Positions 46,198 through 57,473 of a stretch of DNA of 64,000 nucleotides are shown piece after piece. The position numbers were made by a program, and so were the translations under genes. Source of the DNA: Daedaleopsis sinensis (lineage: Eukaryota; Basidiomycota; Agaricomycetes; Polyporales; Polyporaceae); contig CM066302.1 in the NCBI GenBank assembly GCA_033807695.1, positions 2,046,001-2,110,000 on the forward strand, written 5' to 3'. The stretch's first letter is position 1; the number at the start of each line of letters is the position of its first letter. The notes beneath the pieces are model-generated. The model worked only from the letters and a program-made list of their open reading frames with translations. It was not told the origin of the DNA and did not search any database.

Positions 46198-47545
46198 TCA
46201 TAAATTACTGTATAGCTTTATGCTGTCCTTCCTTCCGAGCCATTTGACCGCCCGCCTGCGGCCGATCGAGTCGGGCGATGCCCCCGCCTCGCGCTCCTGG
46301 TGGTTCGGACGGACGAACTCCTCCCGCGGCGAGGAGCCCATGAGCAGGACACGCTGGGGGACCGCGCGGTCAGCGGTCAGCGACGGCTTCTGGGCGGGCA
46401 GAAGGAGCCCGTGGGTGATGCATATGCTCACCTGCGCTGGAGAGAAGCCATAGAGGCTGACCATGCTATGGCGACTGCCCAGGGACGGGCATCCCCGTCC
46501 GCGTCCGTGCCGTCGGGGACGGCCCACGTCGTGCGAGTCCGCCGGGAGACGCTGTCGACCTTGACGGGGCGGACGCTCGTGGGCGCGGCGCTGTCCTCGC
46601 TGAGCGTCGCCGTGCCGGACGAGGGCCCGGGCAGCGTCGCCGTGTGGATGGTGTCGGCGTCCTCGTCTTCGTCCTCGTCGGCGGGCCGCGTCGCTGGCGC
46701 CCAGGCAATGATGAACACCCCGGCAAAGGTGACCCCGCAGCCGTAGAGGAAGTTGACGAGCTGGTGGAAGGTCGCTTTCTTGAAGTCGCCGTGCAGAGGG
46801 CGGAGCCAACGATCGTGGAGAGGTTGAACATCACGAATTGCGTCGGGACGACAATCTATATTTCGGGTCGATGATGATGAAGGTTGTCAACGATGGGTAA
46901 GTCGCTCGGTTATATGATATTACTGTAGAAGTTGGACTTCCCCCGTGCCGAACGTAAGATTTTGTACAGTGCGCATGAGTTGCCACAGATGGTAAGCGCG
47001 TGTACCTATCACGGTAGGTGACCACAAGCGACCATTGCAGGACTAGGACGCGCTATGTATGCGTGTTTTCATGTCGACTACATCACATATATCTTTGTAA
47101 TGTAGTCGACATGTAACTGCATATCCATGGTCTCATCTAGACAGAAGTTGCGACTCGGATGCATCCACAATGTATAGTGTATATATGTCGAACGGACCTG
47201 CAGCGTTGCTTACCTTGCTGTCGAACCGCATGAGCGCACGGTTGAGGTATCGAATCTGACCTACACCAGTTCCTAGCAGCACCTGTTGATAGATTGAACC
47301 ATTTCCTGACTTCTGCACAACTTCAGGGCCGATTTACGGCGATGACCGGGTATGTGATCCATTCCTTGAACATCTCAAACCACTCCATGGTAAGTAACGT
47401 GGAAATTGCCTTGGTCGATAGAACAATGAATCCGCCTGTCAGAACGTGTTAGCTCATAGCAAGAAACTTTGTGCAGGAAAGGCAATCTACCAAAGAGAGC
47501 GCACAGTCCTACATCTGGATTCGATTTGCCCAGCGTCGCCGTCTA
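46198..47545 (-). pseudogene. NIPA-type magnesium transporter remnant (DUF803)
   Basis: The C-terminal half of a fungal NIPA-like transporter is readable in pieces: GKSNPDVGLCALFG, then GGFIVLSTKAISTLLTMEW, EWITYPVIAV, LLGTGVGQIRYLNRALMRFDSK, PTQFVMFNLSTIVGSA, HQLVNFLYGCGVTFAGVF, IIAWAPATRPADEDEDED and RHSMVSLYGFSPAQ. The pieces lie in three different frames. A one-base loss near 46,790 breaks the frame after STIVGSA, and a second shift lies near 46,480-46,500 before RHSMVSLYGF. The N-terminal half and start codon are not found; the expected place is taken by the duplicated segment starting near 47,570. A stop also interrupts the exon near 47,560. The protein would have been a multi-pass Mg2+ transporter, but this copy cannot make it. 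Confidence 0.8.
47070..47113. repeat. Perfect 14 bp inverted repeat with 16 nt spacer
   Basis: The arms catgtcgactacat (47070-47083) and atgtagtcgacatg (47100-47113) are exact reverse complements around a 16 nt AT-rich spacer. It lies in non-coding sequence between exons of the NIPA remnant. It could be a hairpin, a footprint of a small transposon or a chance palindrome. Confidence 0.9.
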
Positions 47546-47569
47546 CGCTCTCGCGGCCCGCAGCTTGAA

Positions 47570-49256
47570 TGCCATGAAGGAGTCGGCGGACGAGCACTCT
47601 GAGTTTCCCGAGCCCGGGCCTCCAAAATTTTGGCCAGTAAAAATTGAAACACGCACAGTACAGGCTGAGTCAGGGCTGAGTACTAGTGCTCCGGGACAAG
47701 GCACCACCCTGTGCGAGCGGCCACCGTCGCCGGCGGGTGCTTCCTCTTCTTGACTCGCGCGCTGCCCTGGCCCCTGAACGAGCTGCTCAGCTGACCGCTG
47801 GGAGTCGCCAAACAACCTCGCAATTGCGCCTGCGGCCACACCCGGGCAACCCCCGCGCGCCATGCAGATGAGAGGACGACTCACGAAGGCATTACGTCCG
47901 GGTGCAGTAACGCGGGGTACCTCAGCAGGCACTCAGGACTCGAGCGACCTGTCGCCTGCGAGGCGTGGGCACCGTCAGCAGTGTTGGGGACTTCGAAACC
48001 ATACGCTTGAATTTTGCGCGCGGCCTTAGCAAGGTTACGCCGCGCGGGGATATGCGCGCATACGCATACGTATACGTAGCCGATCTATGGACGCATATGC
48101 TCGGGGAGCGACTGGCGGCCGCTTGGGAATCCTGGGCGACAGGCTGAGAGAGTCAGCACAGAGTTACGCGCTGCCAGCTATAAAGCTTGGGCCTTGCGAA
48201 AGGACTTACGGCATGCAGTCTAGAGAAGGAGCCTGAGGCCTGAGGCCTGAAGGAGGTGTTAGATTGTAAACGTGAACGCTGTGAACAGGCGTCGTTCATC
48301 CTTTAAGATTTGAGAGATATTTACTCTTTCTTGCTCATGCCTACACTGGCTCTCCCAAAGATGCTCACGTGGAGCTGTCAACTCCAGGTAGAGTCTGTCG
48401 GAGCGGTCTGGATTGCCGCTGAGAATGCCGCGGCGACAGAACGAGACTTCGCGGAGAGAAGGGTTGCGAATTTCGAAGGACGAGCAGTTTTCGCGGTGCT
48501 TCGCTATCGGTGCCATGGAGCACGGTCGCTTGCTATCGGCTTCCTGCCGTCCTGCTCCCACCTTTGAAGTTTAAGGCACCTGAGGAATCTTTGACCGCAG
48601 GGAGATATCATGCATCACGACCACGGCCGGATATTCCATGCACGGAGCTGCTGCCACAACATCGCAGATGCAAGAACATAACCAATGTTTACCAAAAAAC
48701 ACTTGTGCCACCGTGTCTTCTGCGAATGTGGATGGATGAGTGTGGTCTGGCTGCCCTGGGTTTGGGTTCTGTGGGATGTATTTAGCTGCCATGGGTATCG
48801 AGGAATTCGTGAGATGCGTATCGGTCAAACCCCGCCAGCTGCATCGTACAGCCATGTCAGACCCGCGATGCGCCCACGTCGATGGAGTCCGCGAAGCCAC
48901 CCTCGGAAGTACCGTCCTCCTCACGTCGCTGACGAGCTATGGTTAGAGCTATCCTCTGGCGGAGAGATGTTCAAGTACAATAGCAAAAGCAACTATGAAG
49001 GACACAAGAGTGTTAGATACAAGAGTCATGCACATGCCTGTGCATCGTCATGTTCGTAGAGGTCCGTTTCGTAGAGTCGTAGAAATCGATACCAGAACGA
49101 GCTCCAGCTTCCTGAGCGTTATGATAACTAGGGATCGGATCACAAGTCAGCCCGAAGATATACGGAAAGAAGCAGGAAAGACAGTACAGACTCTTGCACA
49201 ACGGCACATCTACCTCGCCTCAAACCTGCAACCGTTCAGCGCGCAGGAGGCGGACT
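47570..49256. repeat. Direct duplication, copy 2
   Basis: This is the second copy of the roughly 1.7 kb sequence also found at 40,770-42,486, about 6.8 kb away. Its left end runs into the broken exon of the NIPA remnant. Its right end overlaps the last codons and stop of the four-helix membrane protein gene (stop at 49236-49238). No gene is recognised inside on either strand. Confidence 0.85.
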
Positions 49257-50777
49257 CTTCGGTTTCGCCGGCTCGTCAAAGTCTGCGAACGGATCCTCGA
49301 GTTTGTCCGCTCCAATGTCCCTATCCTTGGCCCCCATTCCAACCCCGTAACCCATGTCAGACGGAGGCGGTCCGGGTGGTGGCGCGTAAGTGGGCTGGTT
49401 GGACGCAGGGCCCGCGTTGTAAGGTCCAGGCGCGTTGTATGGAGCACCGTACGGGGCGTTGTAGCCCGGCGCCGCGTCGTACGCGGGGTTGTAGTGGTCG
49501 GGATACATTCCCACCGGAGCAGGCGTGCGTTGTACGTTCACGACGGACGTGGGATCGCGGACTTGGTGGTAGTACGCAAAGGCGATCGTTGTGAAGAAGA
49601 TCGCGAACACTGCGAGTGAGGGGTCAGTTGGGCGACAAAAGGGTACGTTGCGACCAGACGCACCGATTTCGAAGATTAGGAAGATTATCTCGTTGAGAGA
49701 GTCGCGATTCCACGCGTTCTTGCAGACTGAACCATCACAGTAAGTCATAATAGAAGATAATTCGAAAGAGAGCGATACATACACTCCTCGGCTTCGGAGG
49801 GAGTCAGACGATCTCTGACTTTGGGCCCCCAGATGCCAAACCTCTGGAAATGGTGACGCGACATCAGAAGTGCATTTCAGGCCAACAAGACGACACATAC
49901 GAATTCGACGCCATCTCCTTGCGCGACCTTCTGGCACTCATCCAGTAGACCATCCTTAACGAAACGCGCTCAGCTCAAGAATGCTATACACAATACTTGT
50001 TCTCGTGCTCACCTTGAACACGAAATGTATGATCACTCGGATGAAACCAGCGGCAATGACTGTAACGGACGTGAAGATAGAAAGCATGGCGTATATCCTG
50101 ACAAGAGCTAGTCGTTGCTGCGGCACAATCGAGTAAGACCGGTGTATCACGGTTCAGCATGGATGCGAACGCACCGTGGCAGCTGCGATCACACCGAGGA
50201 TTTCAACTGCACATGCAGCCGCATATATCGTTCCGAGGACGATGTCGAATATGGCGAGCTTCGGCTGTCCATCTGCAGCGCTATGAGTGTTGCACCCAGG
50301 GTATCATGTCACGGACACGCACTCTCGTTCTCATCGTTGATGTCTTGGAAGGATGGGATCTAAGTCGGGTGTCAGACGTCGCTGCGAGCAGGTATCCGTT
50401 GCGAGGGCAAGGAGGCGCACTTACAGCCCTGTGTCATGGACGGTAGGATCGTAGGATGAGTACGCCGCTGAGAGCGACAACGAGGGTGCACCAAGCACTC
50501 ACCATATGAGAGACCAGATTGCGACGATACTTCCAACTGCATTCCACCGTCAACCTCCACCCAGACATACCCCCTGAACTGGGACCGGAAGGAATATGGA
50601 CTCACTAACGATGACCACTGGACGTAGACTGTTACTGTACACACGAGTGACCATCCGATAGGTCATTGGACGGTCCCCAGGTGCAGCTAGTCCATGCAAC
50701 GTCGATTGAGAACACCGCCCTTTGTTGACTAGTAACGGACCGAGCTTACCTCGAAGCGGTGGGGGTCGAGAGCTCAT
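49236..50777 (-). CDS. Four-helix membrane protein with Pro/Tyr-rich tail, basidiomycete-specific
   Basis: I know no functional name for this. ATG 50777 begins MSSRPPPLR. Many short exons follow, with helices GSIVAIWSLIW, LAIFDIVLGTIYAAACAVEIL, RIYAMLSIFTSVTVIAAGFI and IIFLIFEIG...VFAIFFTTIAFAYYHQV. Between helices 3 and 4 lies a probable luminal or extracellular loop, DGLLDECQKVAQGDGVEF, RFGIWGPKV and FCKNAWNRDS, with two cysteines that could pair. The tail of about 110 residues is rich in P, Y, G and N (YNAPYGAPYNAPGPYN) and ends KSPPPAR, so it is probably cytosolic and disordered. The layout resembles tetraspan proteins of basidiomycete membranes. The first two introns are uncertain. The last codons are shared with the duplicated segment at 42.47 kb. 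Confidence 0.7.
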
Positions 50778-51120
50778 GTTCGGTGCAGAGGAGTGAGGGT
50801 TTGTAGGCTGAAGAACGTCGGGGTGTCTGAGTTATAAGGCAAGATGTCCAGCGCAGAAAGAGAAGTCGTCGGAAGTCGTGCACAGGCAGTAGCTGCGGGC
50901 GCGCGGCGGCGTAGACAAGGCGGTTCACAGGCGGTGAGTCTGTATGTCATGGCTCAAATTGAGCGCCGTGGCTGTGTCCGCTACCAACCTCCTGCGTCAC
51001 TGCATTCAAAATCGTCCAGTCCACTAGAGGTTGCGATCGCTTCAAAAGGCTCCTTCATAGGCTTTCATAGGCTTCATGACTGGAACATAGAACGTTCAGG
51101 GACAGCAGAGAGCTAAAAAT
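50778..51120. other. Intergenic, promoter side of the four-helix protein gene
   Basis: These 343 bp lie between the membrane protein start and the tRNA gene. No coding signal is seen. Confidence 0.5.
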
Positions 51121-51202
51121 GGACACTGTGGGAGTTGAACCCACGACCTCACGCATACCCGAAGGATGCGAAGCGTGCGCGCTACCACTGTGCCAAGTGC
51201 CC
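51121..51202 (-). tRNA. tRNA-Ala (CGC) with an 11-nt intron
   Basis: On the minus strand the sequence folds into a complete tRNA. The acceptor stem is GGGCACT with AGTGTCC (one G-T pair), the D arm GCAC AGTGGTA GCGC, the anticodon stem CACGC with GCGTG, and the T arm GTGGG TTCAACT CCCAC. The anticodon loop reads TTCGCA before and T after an inserted TCCTTCGGGTA, which is an intron at the usual place after position 37 (51156-51166). Removing it gives anticodon CGC, alanine. Confidence 0.92.
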
Positions 51203-51349
51203 ATGTTAATTGAGCGCTACTGGTAAGTACTGGCTTGTAGCACGTACTTACTACCCTGCACTCTAGTGTCTGTAACGATTACCGTCGTCGCCGAGTTGAC
51301 CGAAATACACTCTCCTCCTGATACTTATCCTCCTCCTCCTACAATTCAG

Positions 51350-52409
51350 ATGAGAACGACAGTATATCTCGACATATGCATGGGCAACAGCGACGAACAC
51401 GCCCAATCACTCGCAGCATACAATGCAACGAACGCTCTCCTCGCGAAGAACGCCGCCATCTACGGCCTGCCGCCGTCTCTCGCTGACCTCTCCGAGGAGC
51501 AGCAGGATATCTTGAAGGAGCTCGACGTACATACCCTCTCCTTCCGTGTCATCGTCTGCGAGTCCATGTTGATGCGCTCTTGATCATGCGGTACGCTCGT
51601 CACCCTTGCTGCATCCAATTCGAACTCCATCGTCCATCTTCCATCTTCCATCGGGACTCGGATTCGGCAGAGCTCGCTGCAAATGCGCTTCACCCCGCCC
51701 GCCCCGCTGCTCGCCGGCCGGCTGGTCTTCGAGCTCGACAGCACCCCCGGCCTCGCGAAGACGACCGCGAACTTCGTCGCGCTCTGCACGGGTGAGAAGG
51801 GGATGTGCAAGAACGCGCCGAACAAGAAGCTGCACTACGTCGATTGCCCCGTCCACCGGGTCGTGCAGGGTTTTGTCGCGCAGGGCGGGGACGTGACGCG
51901 TGGGGACGGCAGCGGCGGAGAGGTGCGTACCTAAGTGTCCTTTCCGACTTTGAGAGATCGCGTACGCGCTGGGGTTGCCGTCGAAGCTCGAAGACCGGAG
52001 AGGACTCAGTACTCAGTACTCAGGCTTCGGGACTGGGGCGGTCACGGCGGTACGCCGATGCCCCACGTCAGACAGGACTCGTCGGGAGCCCATGTACGCA
52101 TACTGACACGTCCTTCCCCGTCAGTCCATCTACGGCGGCAAATTCAACGACGACAAGGCGGGGCTGAAGAAGAAGATCGCGCGGGGGACGCTCGCGATGG
52201 CGAACTCGGGCAAGAACACGAACTCGTCGCAGTTCTTCGTAGTCCTCACCGACGACGAGAGCAAGCTGTCGAAGATGTCCGGCAAGTACGTCGCCTTCGG
52301 GGAGCTGAAGGAGGGCTGGGAGGTCCTGGAACGGCTGGACGCGGTCGGCGGAGGGCCGGACGGCAAGCCCACCGTGCCAGTCTGGGTCAGCGCTTGTGGG
52401 AAGCTTTGA
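51350..52409 (+). CDS. Cyclophilin-type peptidyl-prolyl isomerase with N-terminal insertion
   Basis: Exons 51350-51526, 51671-51922 and 52125-52409 splice to 237 residues. The first strand, TVYLDICMG, is normal for cyclophilins, but about 55 residues are inserted ([38 protein letters not shown]) before the second strand, [19 protein letters not shown]. Then come [57 protein letters not shown] and [20 protein letters not shown]. The catalytic arginine, glutamine and phenylalanine are kept, but the usual FMxQ is FVAQ, the tryptophan that binds cyclosporin is missing, and the usual histidine of GKHVVFG is tyrosine. Activity or drug binding may therefore be reduced. No signal or organelle sequence is seen, so it is probably cytosolic or nuclear. 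Confidence 0.9.
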
Positions 52410-54794
52410 CTGCCGCGGCAGACTCAGGCTGCGCCGCTACGTGACGGTTCGCGCGTTCTCAAGCAATGCGACAATCGATTGACTGGATGACGCGGGCAAG
52501 GGGCCACGTTCGTTCTCGCTCGGACGGCCATGTGCATGTGGACTGCGTGACGGTTAGCTTCGAGCTTGGCCTTTCAAGCAGCTCAATACACCTGACTTGC
52601 ATCCGTTCAGCTAGGTTGACCACGTTTGCACTCTGTAGAGTGGAGTCACTCTTCTATAGGCAGGTCTTCTCGCCACGAGTCGACCCTGAACGTTGGACTG
52701 CCAGGGCACCCGTTCACACATCCATCCGGATCCGACTTGTAAAGAATGATACTCTCCGTAAGCGTATGAAAGCCGACTTTCGTCTCCTCCCCGGCATCTG
52801 CGGCGGATGACCCCTCCCAAGCTCCATTGCGTATAGACTAAGCGGGTGTAGTTCCGATTTATCCATCTACGCACCAAAAAATCAGCGTACGCCGGCAAGC
52901 GCACTGCGCTTCTTTCTGCGTCGCTCAGATGCGCGGATGTATGCGAAATGCGATCACACAGCGTTCGGTTCGGGTCAACGAAGGCAACCTTAGTGCTCAC
53001 CGACATCAATCAAGTGTATGCAGCTCAACCAGCTCAAGATGACACGGGACAGCCTCAGCTGTGGAACCGATCCACTTGCTTAACGCCACTCGGAAGCCTG
53101 AGGCTGCGGCCCTCATACGTTACTATCGACTCACCCTCCTTGACGAATTACCGCCGTCTCACTCCAGAGCTTTGGCTTCCAGCCTTGGCCTTGTTCCTCT
53201 AGGCTCTAGGGCGCGACACCGATTTCCAATACAGATCTCCTGGCTATGCGGGTCGGGCACACGCGGTTCTCACGGCTCTGCGAGCTCTCGTCGAAAAGAG
53301 GTCACCCGGAGTGCTACTAGCCTATAGGTAAGGATCGTTACAAACGTGCTACGAGCTCTGCTCACGATGGCTTCTAGGGAGTAAACACTACGTGATGTAG
53401 ACGCATCATCCACTCTTACGTCGTTCGCGGCCCATGGCATGCAAATAGAACTTGTGGAACCATAAGTACATCTGCGTCGTTGGGCTCGGAACCGCCTCGC
53501 TCAGCCTGCAGCATTCCCCGATCCAGTATGTCGACTATCTCGCTTCAAGTTCGCCATAGCTGACGACGAACGCGTCATCCAGCAGGCTGAACGTTAACGC
53601 GAACCCGTTAACGTTGAACGTTGAACGTGCGAGGCGATCAGTGTGTGGGCGCTCCGACAAGTCACTGGACTTGCCAGTGCACTGTTCAGTTTGGGCGCAA
53701 CGCCACCACCTTCCATGCCTACGCCCGCCACTGCCTGCTGTACGCAAATCTTGACAAGAAATTGGCGTCTGGGGCCGCTTTCCCAGGCGGCATAGACAAC
53801 AGTACGTACAGTACTTGCGCATGCTGCGTCGGTGACATCAGGATCAGTTCATATGTCTCGATTCAAGATCCTCCTACCCGCCGCCGGATCGCCAAAATTT
53901 GAACGCAAGCGACTCGGATCCGGTGCAGAATCATTCGTGACAGTGAGATCCACTCCAAGGCGACGTCCCCCACAGCAGTGTCGCCTTTCTAGTGCGACTC
54001 GAGCGGGAGCGCACGCTGTTATTGGCAATTTCCTGCCTGTTTGAAGACCGCCGTCACACTGACGACAATCGCAGACAGCTCTGTTTGGCGATGGCGGAGC
54101 CTGTCTACACCAATGCAAATTAAGGCCATAAGCGTGGTTGGAGAACACATCCGACGTCTGGACATTGTTATGCTTAACGTTCAATCACTCCAGTGCGGAG
54201 TCCGCGGTTGTGATTTTCGCCCCTCCCCAGGCGGCCGATCTTCACTCGCACTCTACGACGACGAGCACTTGATGAGCACGGTGAGGGAATGGTGACGCAT
54301 CGTGCAAGCCTACGACCTCCTAGGACGAGATGCCTCTGCCTCATGACAAGTCGAGGACCCGCGGAGGGACTCATCGGTACCTCTTCCAGCGTCCCTCGGA
54401 CATCCATTCCGATGCTGGCCCCGGCAGGGCGGAGACACGGTTCGTGAATTTCAAGGACCGAGACACGTTGGCACTCATTGATGCCATGTTAGGCACTCTT
54501 CCGCTCTTTTACATTCCATGTCTAAACGCCGTCATGACCGCTAGGCCATAAGACGGCGACCCAGCTCTCAGATCTCAGCTACGCGTCGCTAGGACACGAT
54601 GCTCGTCAGCCATTATCGCTTGGGATCTCAAGCCGCCGCATCCAGGACACACCGCCCAGATCGTGGCCGTGAACTAATCTTGTGAAGGAGGTAGAACTGC
54701 CCGTTCGATTCGGAGCGACCAGGGCCAGCCGGTCGACATAAAATCCTCGAGACTCGCAGCCAGGTCCCGCAGAGTCTCTCCTCCTCTGCCCACC
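52410..54794. other. Gene-poor intergenic region
   Basis: In these 2.4 kb I find only scattered short frames on both strands, none with a family motif or a credible exon chain. A GTTGAACGTTGAAC word cluster lies near 53,607-53,628. The last few hundred bases must hold the P450 promoter. Confidence 0.5.
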
Positions 54795-56921
54795 ATGGAG
54801 TTCGAGATCCTTGTCTTCCCTGCACTCCCGGCCCTCATCTTCTCTTTTCTCTTCGCCTTCCATGTCCGCTCCGTCCTTCGTGGGCGGGTATGGGCCGGTG
54901 GCCCAACGTATCCTCCAGGACCCCCAGGCTTACCTCTCCTCGGAAACCTCTTCAACATGCCGAAGATTGAGCCATGGGTGGCGTACAGGGACCTGTCCAG
55001 GAAGTACGGTAAGCAACCCTTCCTCCCCCGTACATATGTCCTCCACGTTCGCTAACAGCGGCGTCGAACCTGCAGGCGATGTTCTCCATTTCCGCGTTCT
55101 GGGCCAGTCTACCGTCGTCCTGAACAGCGCCAGGGTCATGACGGAGTACCTGAACAAGCGGTCCGCAAACACTTCGGACAGAAAGCAGACCCCTCTAATT
55201 CAACTGTCAGTACTGGCTCCTTTCCCTCGGAAAGTTTCAGGACAGATGACTCACAGCGCCCCCGCAGCACTGGCGGAGAGCTGAACTTTGGACATCTGCC
55301 ATACGGTCAATCCTGGAGGCGCCATCGCCGCGCATTCACTCAACACTTTAATCAGGGCGCCGTAGCGCAGTACCAACCTTTCATCCGGACGATGGCGCAC
55401 AAGCTTCTGGCCGAGGTCTACAAAGATCCGTCCCGGCTCCAGGATCACCTGCAGTTGTGAGTCGCCCGCCTCCTGCACTGCATGCATGGTCCGTAACTCA
55501 ACGCTCTACATGTAGCAACTTTTCGGCAACCCTGATGAAATTGCTGTACGACATCGACGTCACGGACGAGCATGACAAATACCTGGCTGCAGTTAACACT
55601 GCGCTCGCCGGGACCCCAGGCGGCCGCGGTGTCCCCGGGAAGTTCCTCATACGGTTCTTTCCTTTCCTGCAGCACCTCCCCAGCTTCCTACCGGGAGCGG
55701 GTTTTCAAAAGCAGTTTGCTGTATGGCAGGCCGCTGCAAACGGCCTGAAGAATGTGCCGTTCGCGTACACGAAAGAGGCGACGGTGAGGCGAACGGATCT
55801 TGCACTTCGGACGCACGTTCTCATACCACATAATTAGGACGACGGCGGTAGTGGCAACTGCATCATCGGCGCGCTTCTCGAAAAGTTGTCCAGCTCGCCT
55901 CCGAAAGACTCTTCCATTGAGGAAGAGGAAGACCTGATCAAAAACATTGGCGCTATCTCCTTCGACGGTGAGCACCGTTCACCGTCCCTCTAGCGTCCGG
56001 CTTTCTGACTTCAAGTTGCTTCGACGCCCTCTAGCCGGAGCGGATACAGTGCGGTTGCCATTCAGCGCACTACTGACGAGCTCGACTGACGATGTTGCTT
56101 GCACTTGCAGACGCTCTCTACCATCCAAGCCACCCTTCTAGCGTTGTCCCTGCAGCCCGACATCCTGCGGCGGGTGCAAGCCGAGCTCGACGCCGTCGTC
56201 GGCCCGCACCGTCTGCCCGAATACTCCGACCGCGAGTCGCTCGTGTACCTGGACGCCGTGATCAAGGAGACGTTCCGGTGGCACAACGTCGTCCCCCTCG
56301 GCGTCCCGCACTGCACGACCGCGGACGACGAGCTCGACGGCTTCTTCGTGCCCAAGAACACGATGCTCATCCCGAACATCTGGTGAGCACTCCCCCAGCC
56401 CCACCGTCCGTCCGTTGGCTGAACGCAGCACTGGCAGGGCCGCGATGCACGACCCTGATGTGTACCGATACCCGGACGAGTTCCGCCCCGAGCGGTTCCT
56501 GCGCGGCGGCAAGCCCAACCCGGACGCCCAAAACCCGTTCGACTACGTCTGGGGATTCGGGCGGCGGTACGTGCGCTTTCCTGTCTGACGTCTAACCCCG
56601 GGGGTCCCGGCTGAGCGCTGAGCGCTGATGTTCGAGGTCTGTGCGTGCAGGATCTGTCCGGGGCAGCACTACGCAGAGGCCGTGCTGTTCATGAACCTCG
56701 CGTCGCTCTTGCACGTGTTCGACGTGAGCTCGCCGCACGCGAAGAACGGCCGGCCCATCATCAACGAGATGCGCGCGAGCGATGGATATCTCTTGTAAGT
56801 CGCAGAGTCCATGTGGCTGCTGCCTTTACTCATGTGCCACCACAGGTACCCCGAACCGTGCCGTTTCAACGTCAAGCCCCGCTCCGCCTCCGCAGAGGCC
56901 CTCGTCGCTCAAAACTGCTAG
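54795..56921 (+). CDS. Cytochrome P450, O-methylsterigmatocystin oxidoreductase-like
   Basis: The N-terminal anchor is FPALPALIFSFLFAFHV, followed by the proline hinge PPGPPGLPLLGNLF. Next are VLHFRVLGQSTVVLNSARV, the helix C segment GQSWRRHRRAFTQHF, helix I split over two introns (ISFD, AGADT, TLSTIQATLLAL), the ExxR site KETFRWHNVVPLGVPH, FVPKNTMLIPNIW, DEFRPERFL and the heme loop WGFGRRICPGQHYAEA. The end is ALVAQNC with TAG at 56919-56921. About nine short introns interrupt it; one exon between two of them is only about 15 nt. All signature residues are intact. This is the commonest expanded P450 type in Agaricomycetes, and the annotation name reflects distant resemblance, not function. 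No biosynthetic partner gene is adjacent. Confidence 0.92.
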
Positions 56922-57473
56922 GCCGGTCTCACGCCCTGTCCTATGGTTTCACGTTGCGTGTCACGGACTTGACAGAGTGTCTATTCTCTCATACCTTGCC
57001 TTGAACCACGTGTATGAGCGGAGCGCGTTGTACGATAAATGGACTTGGTGTGGACCCTGGATATCGCTCCCCTGTAACACTGGATACATATGCGTACCTG
57101 CTCATCACACGTAATCCTGACTGTGCTCTTGTGCAGCTCCAAACGCTGGGCATACGAGTGGATTTTTTTACTCGCCATCTGGCCAAGTATGGAACAGGTT
57201 CAGAGACCCGGTACGCCGCCCAAGTGACTCGAGGGAGACGGGGAATGGGTACTGGTCATCCGCTGGTTGGGAAGTCGTTTGTCGAGATCCTCAGGGCTTA
57301 TGACGAGCATGAGCGGAAGAGAGACTAGTCGTAGAAGGCACAGCTCGAGACGCCTGCATTGACGAAGACGCCTGCAAAAGAAACACGTCATTGCACACGA
57401 CTGTCGCCTTACAAATACACACAGCACGGGTGTAGAGTCCCAAGTACAGCAAGGAAATCCAAAACAAGGATGC
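56922..57473. other. Intergenic between converging genes
   Basis: These 0.55 kb lie between the P450 and ISY1 3' ends. A short frame at 57,014-57,328 has no recognisable similarity. Confidence 0.5.

Noticed and set aside
40770..49256. Direct repeats as the long terminal repeats of a retrotransposon
   Set aside because: No TG...CA ends, target duplications, primer-binding site or gag/pol genes are seen. The DNA between them carries an intron-rich P450, and the repeat ends lie inside cellular genes.
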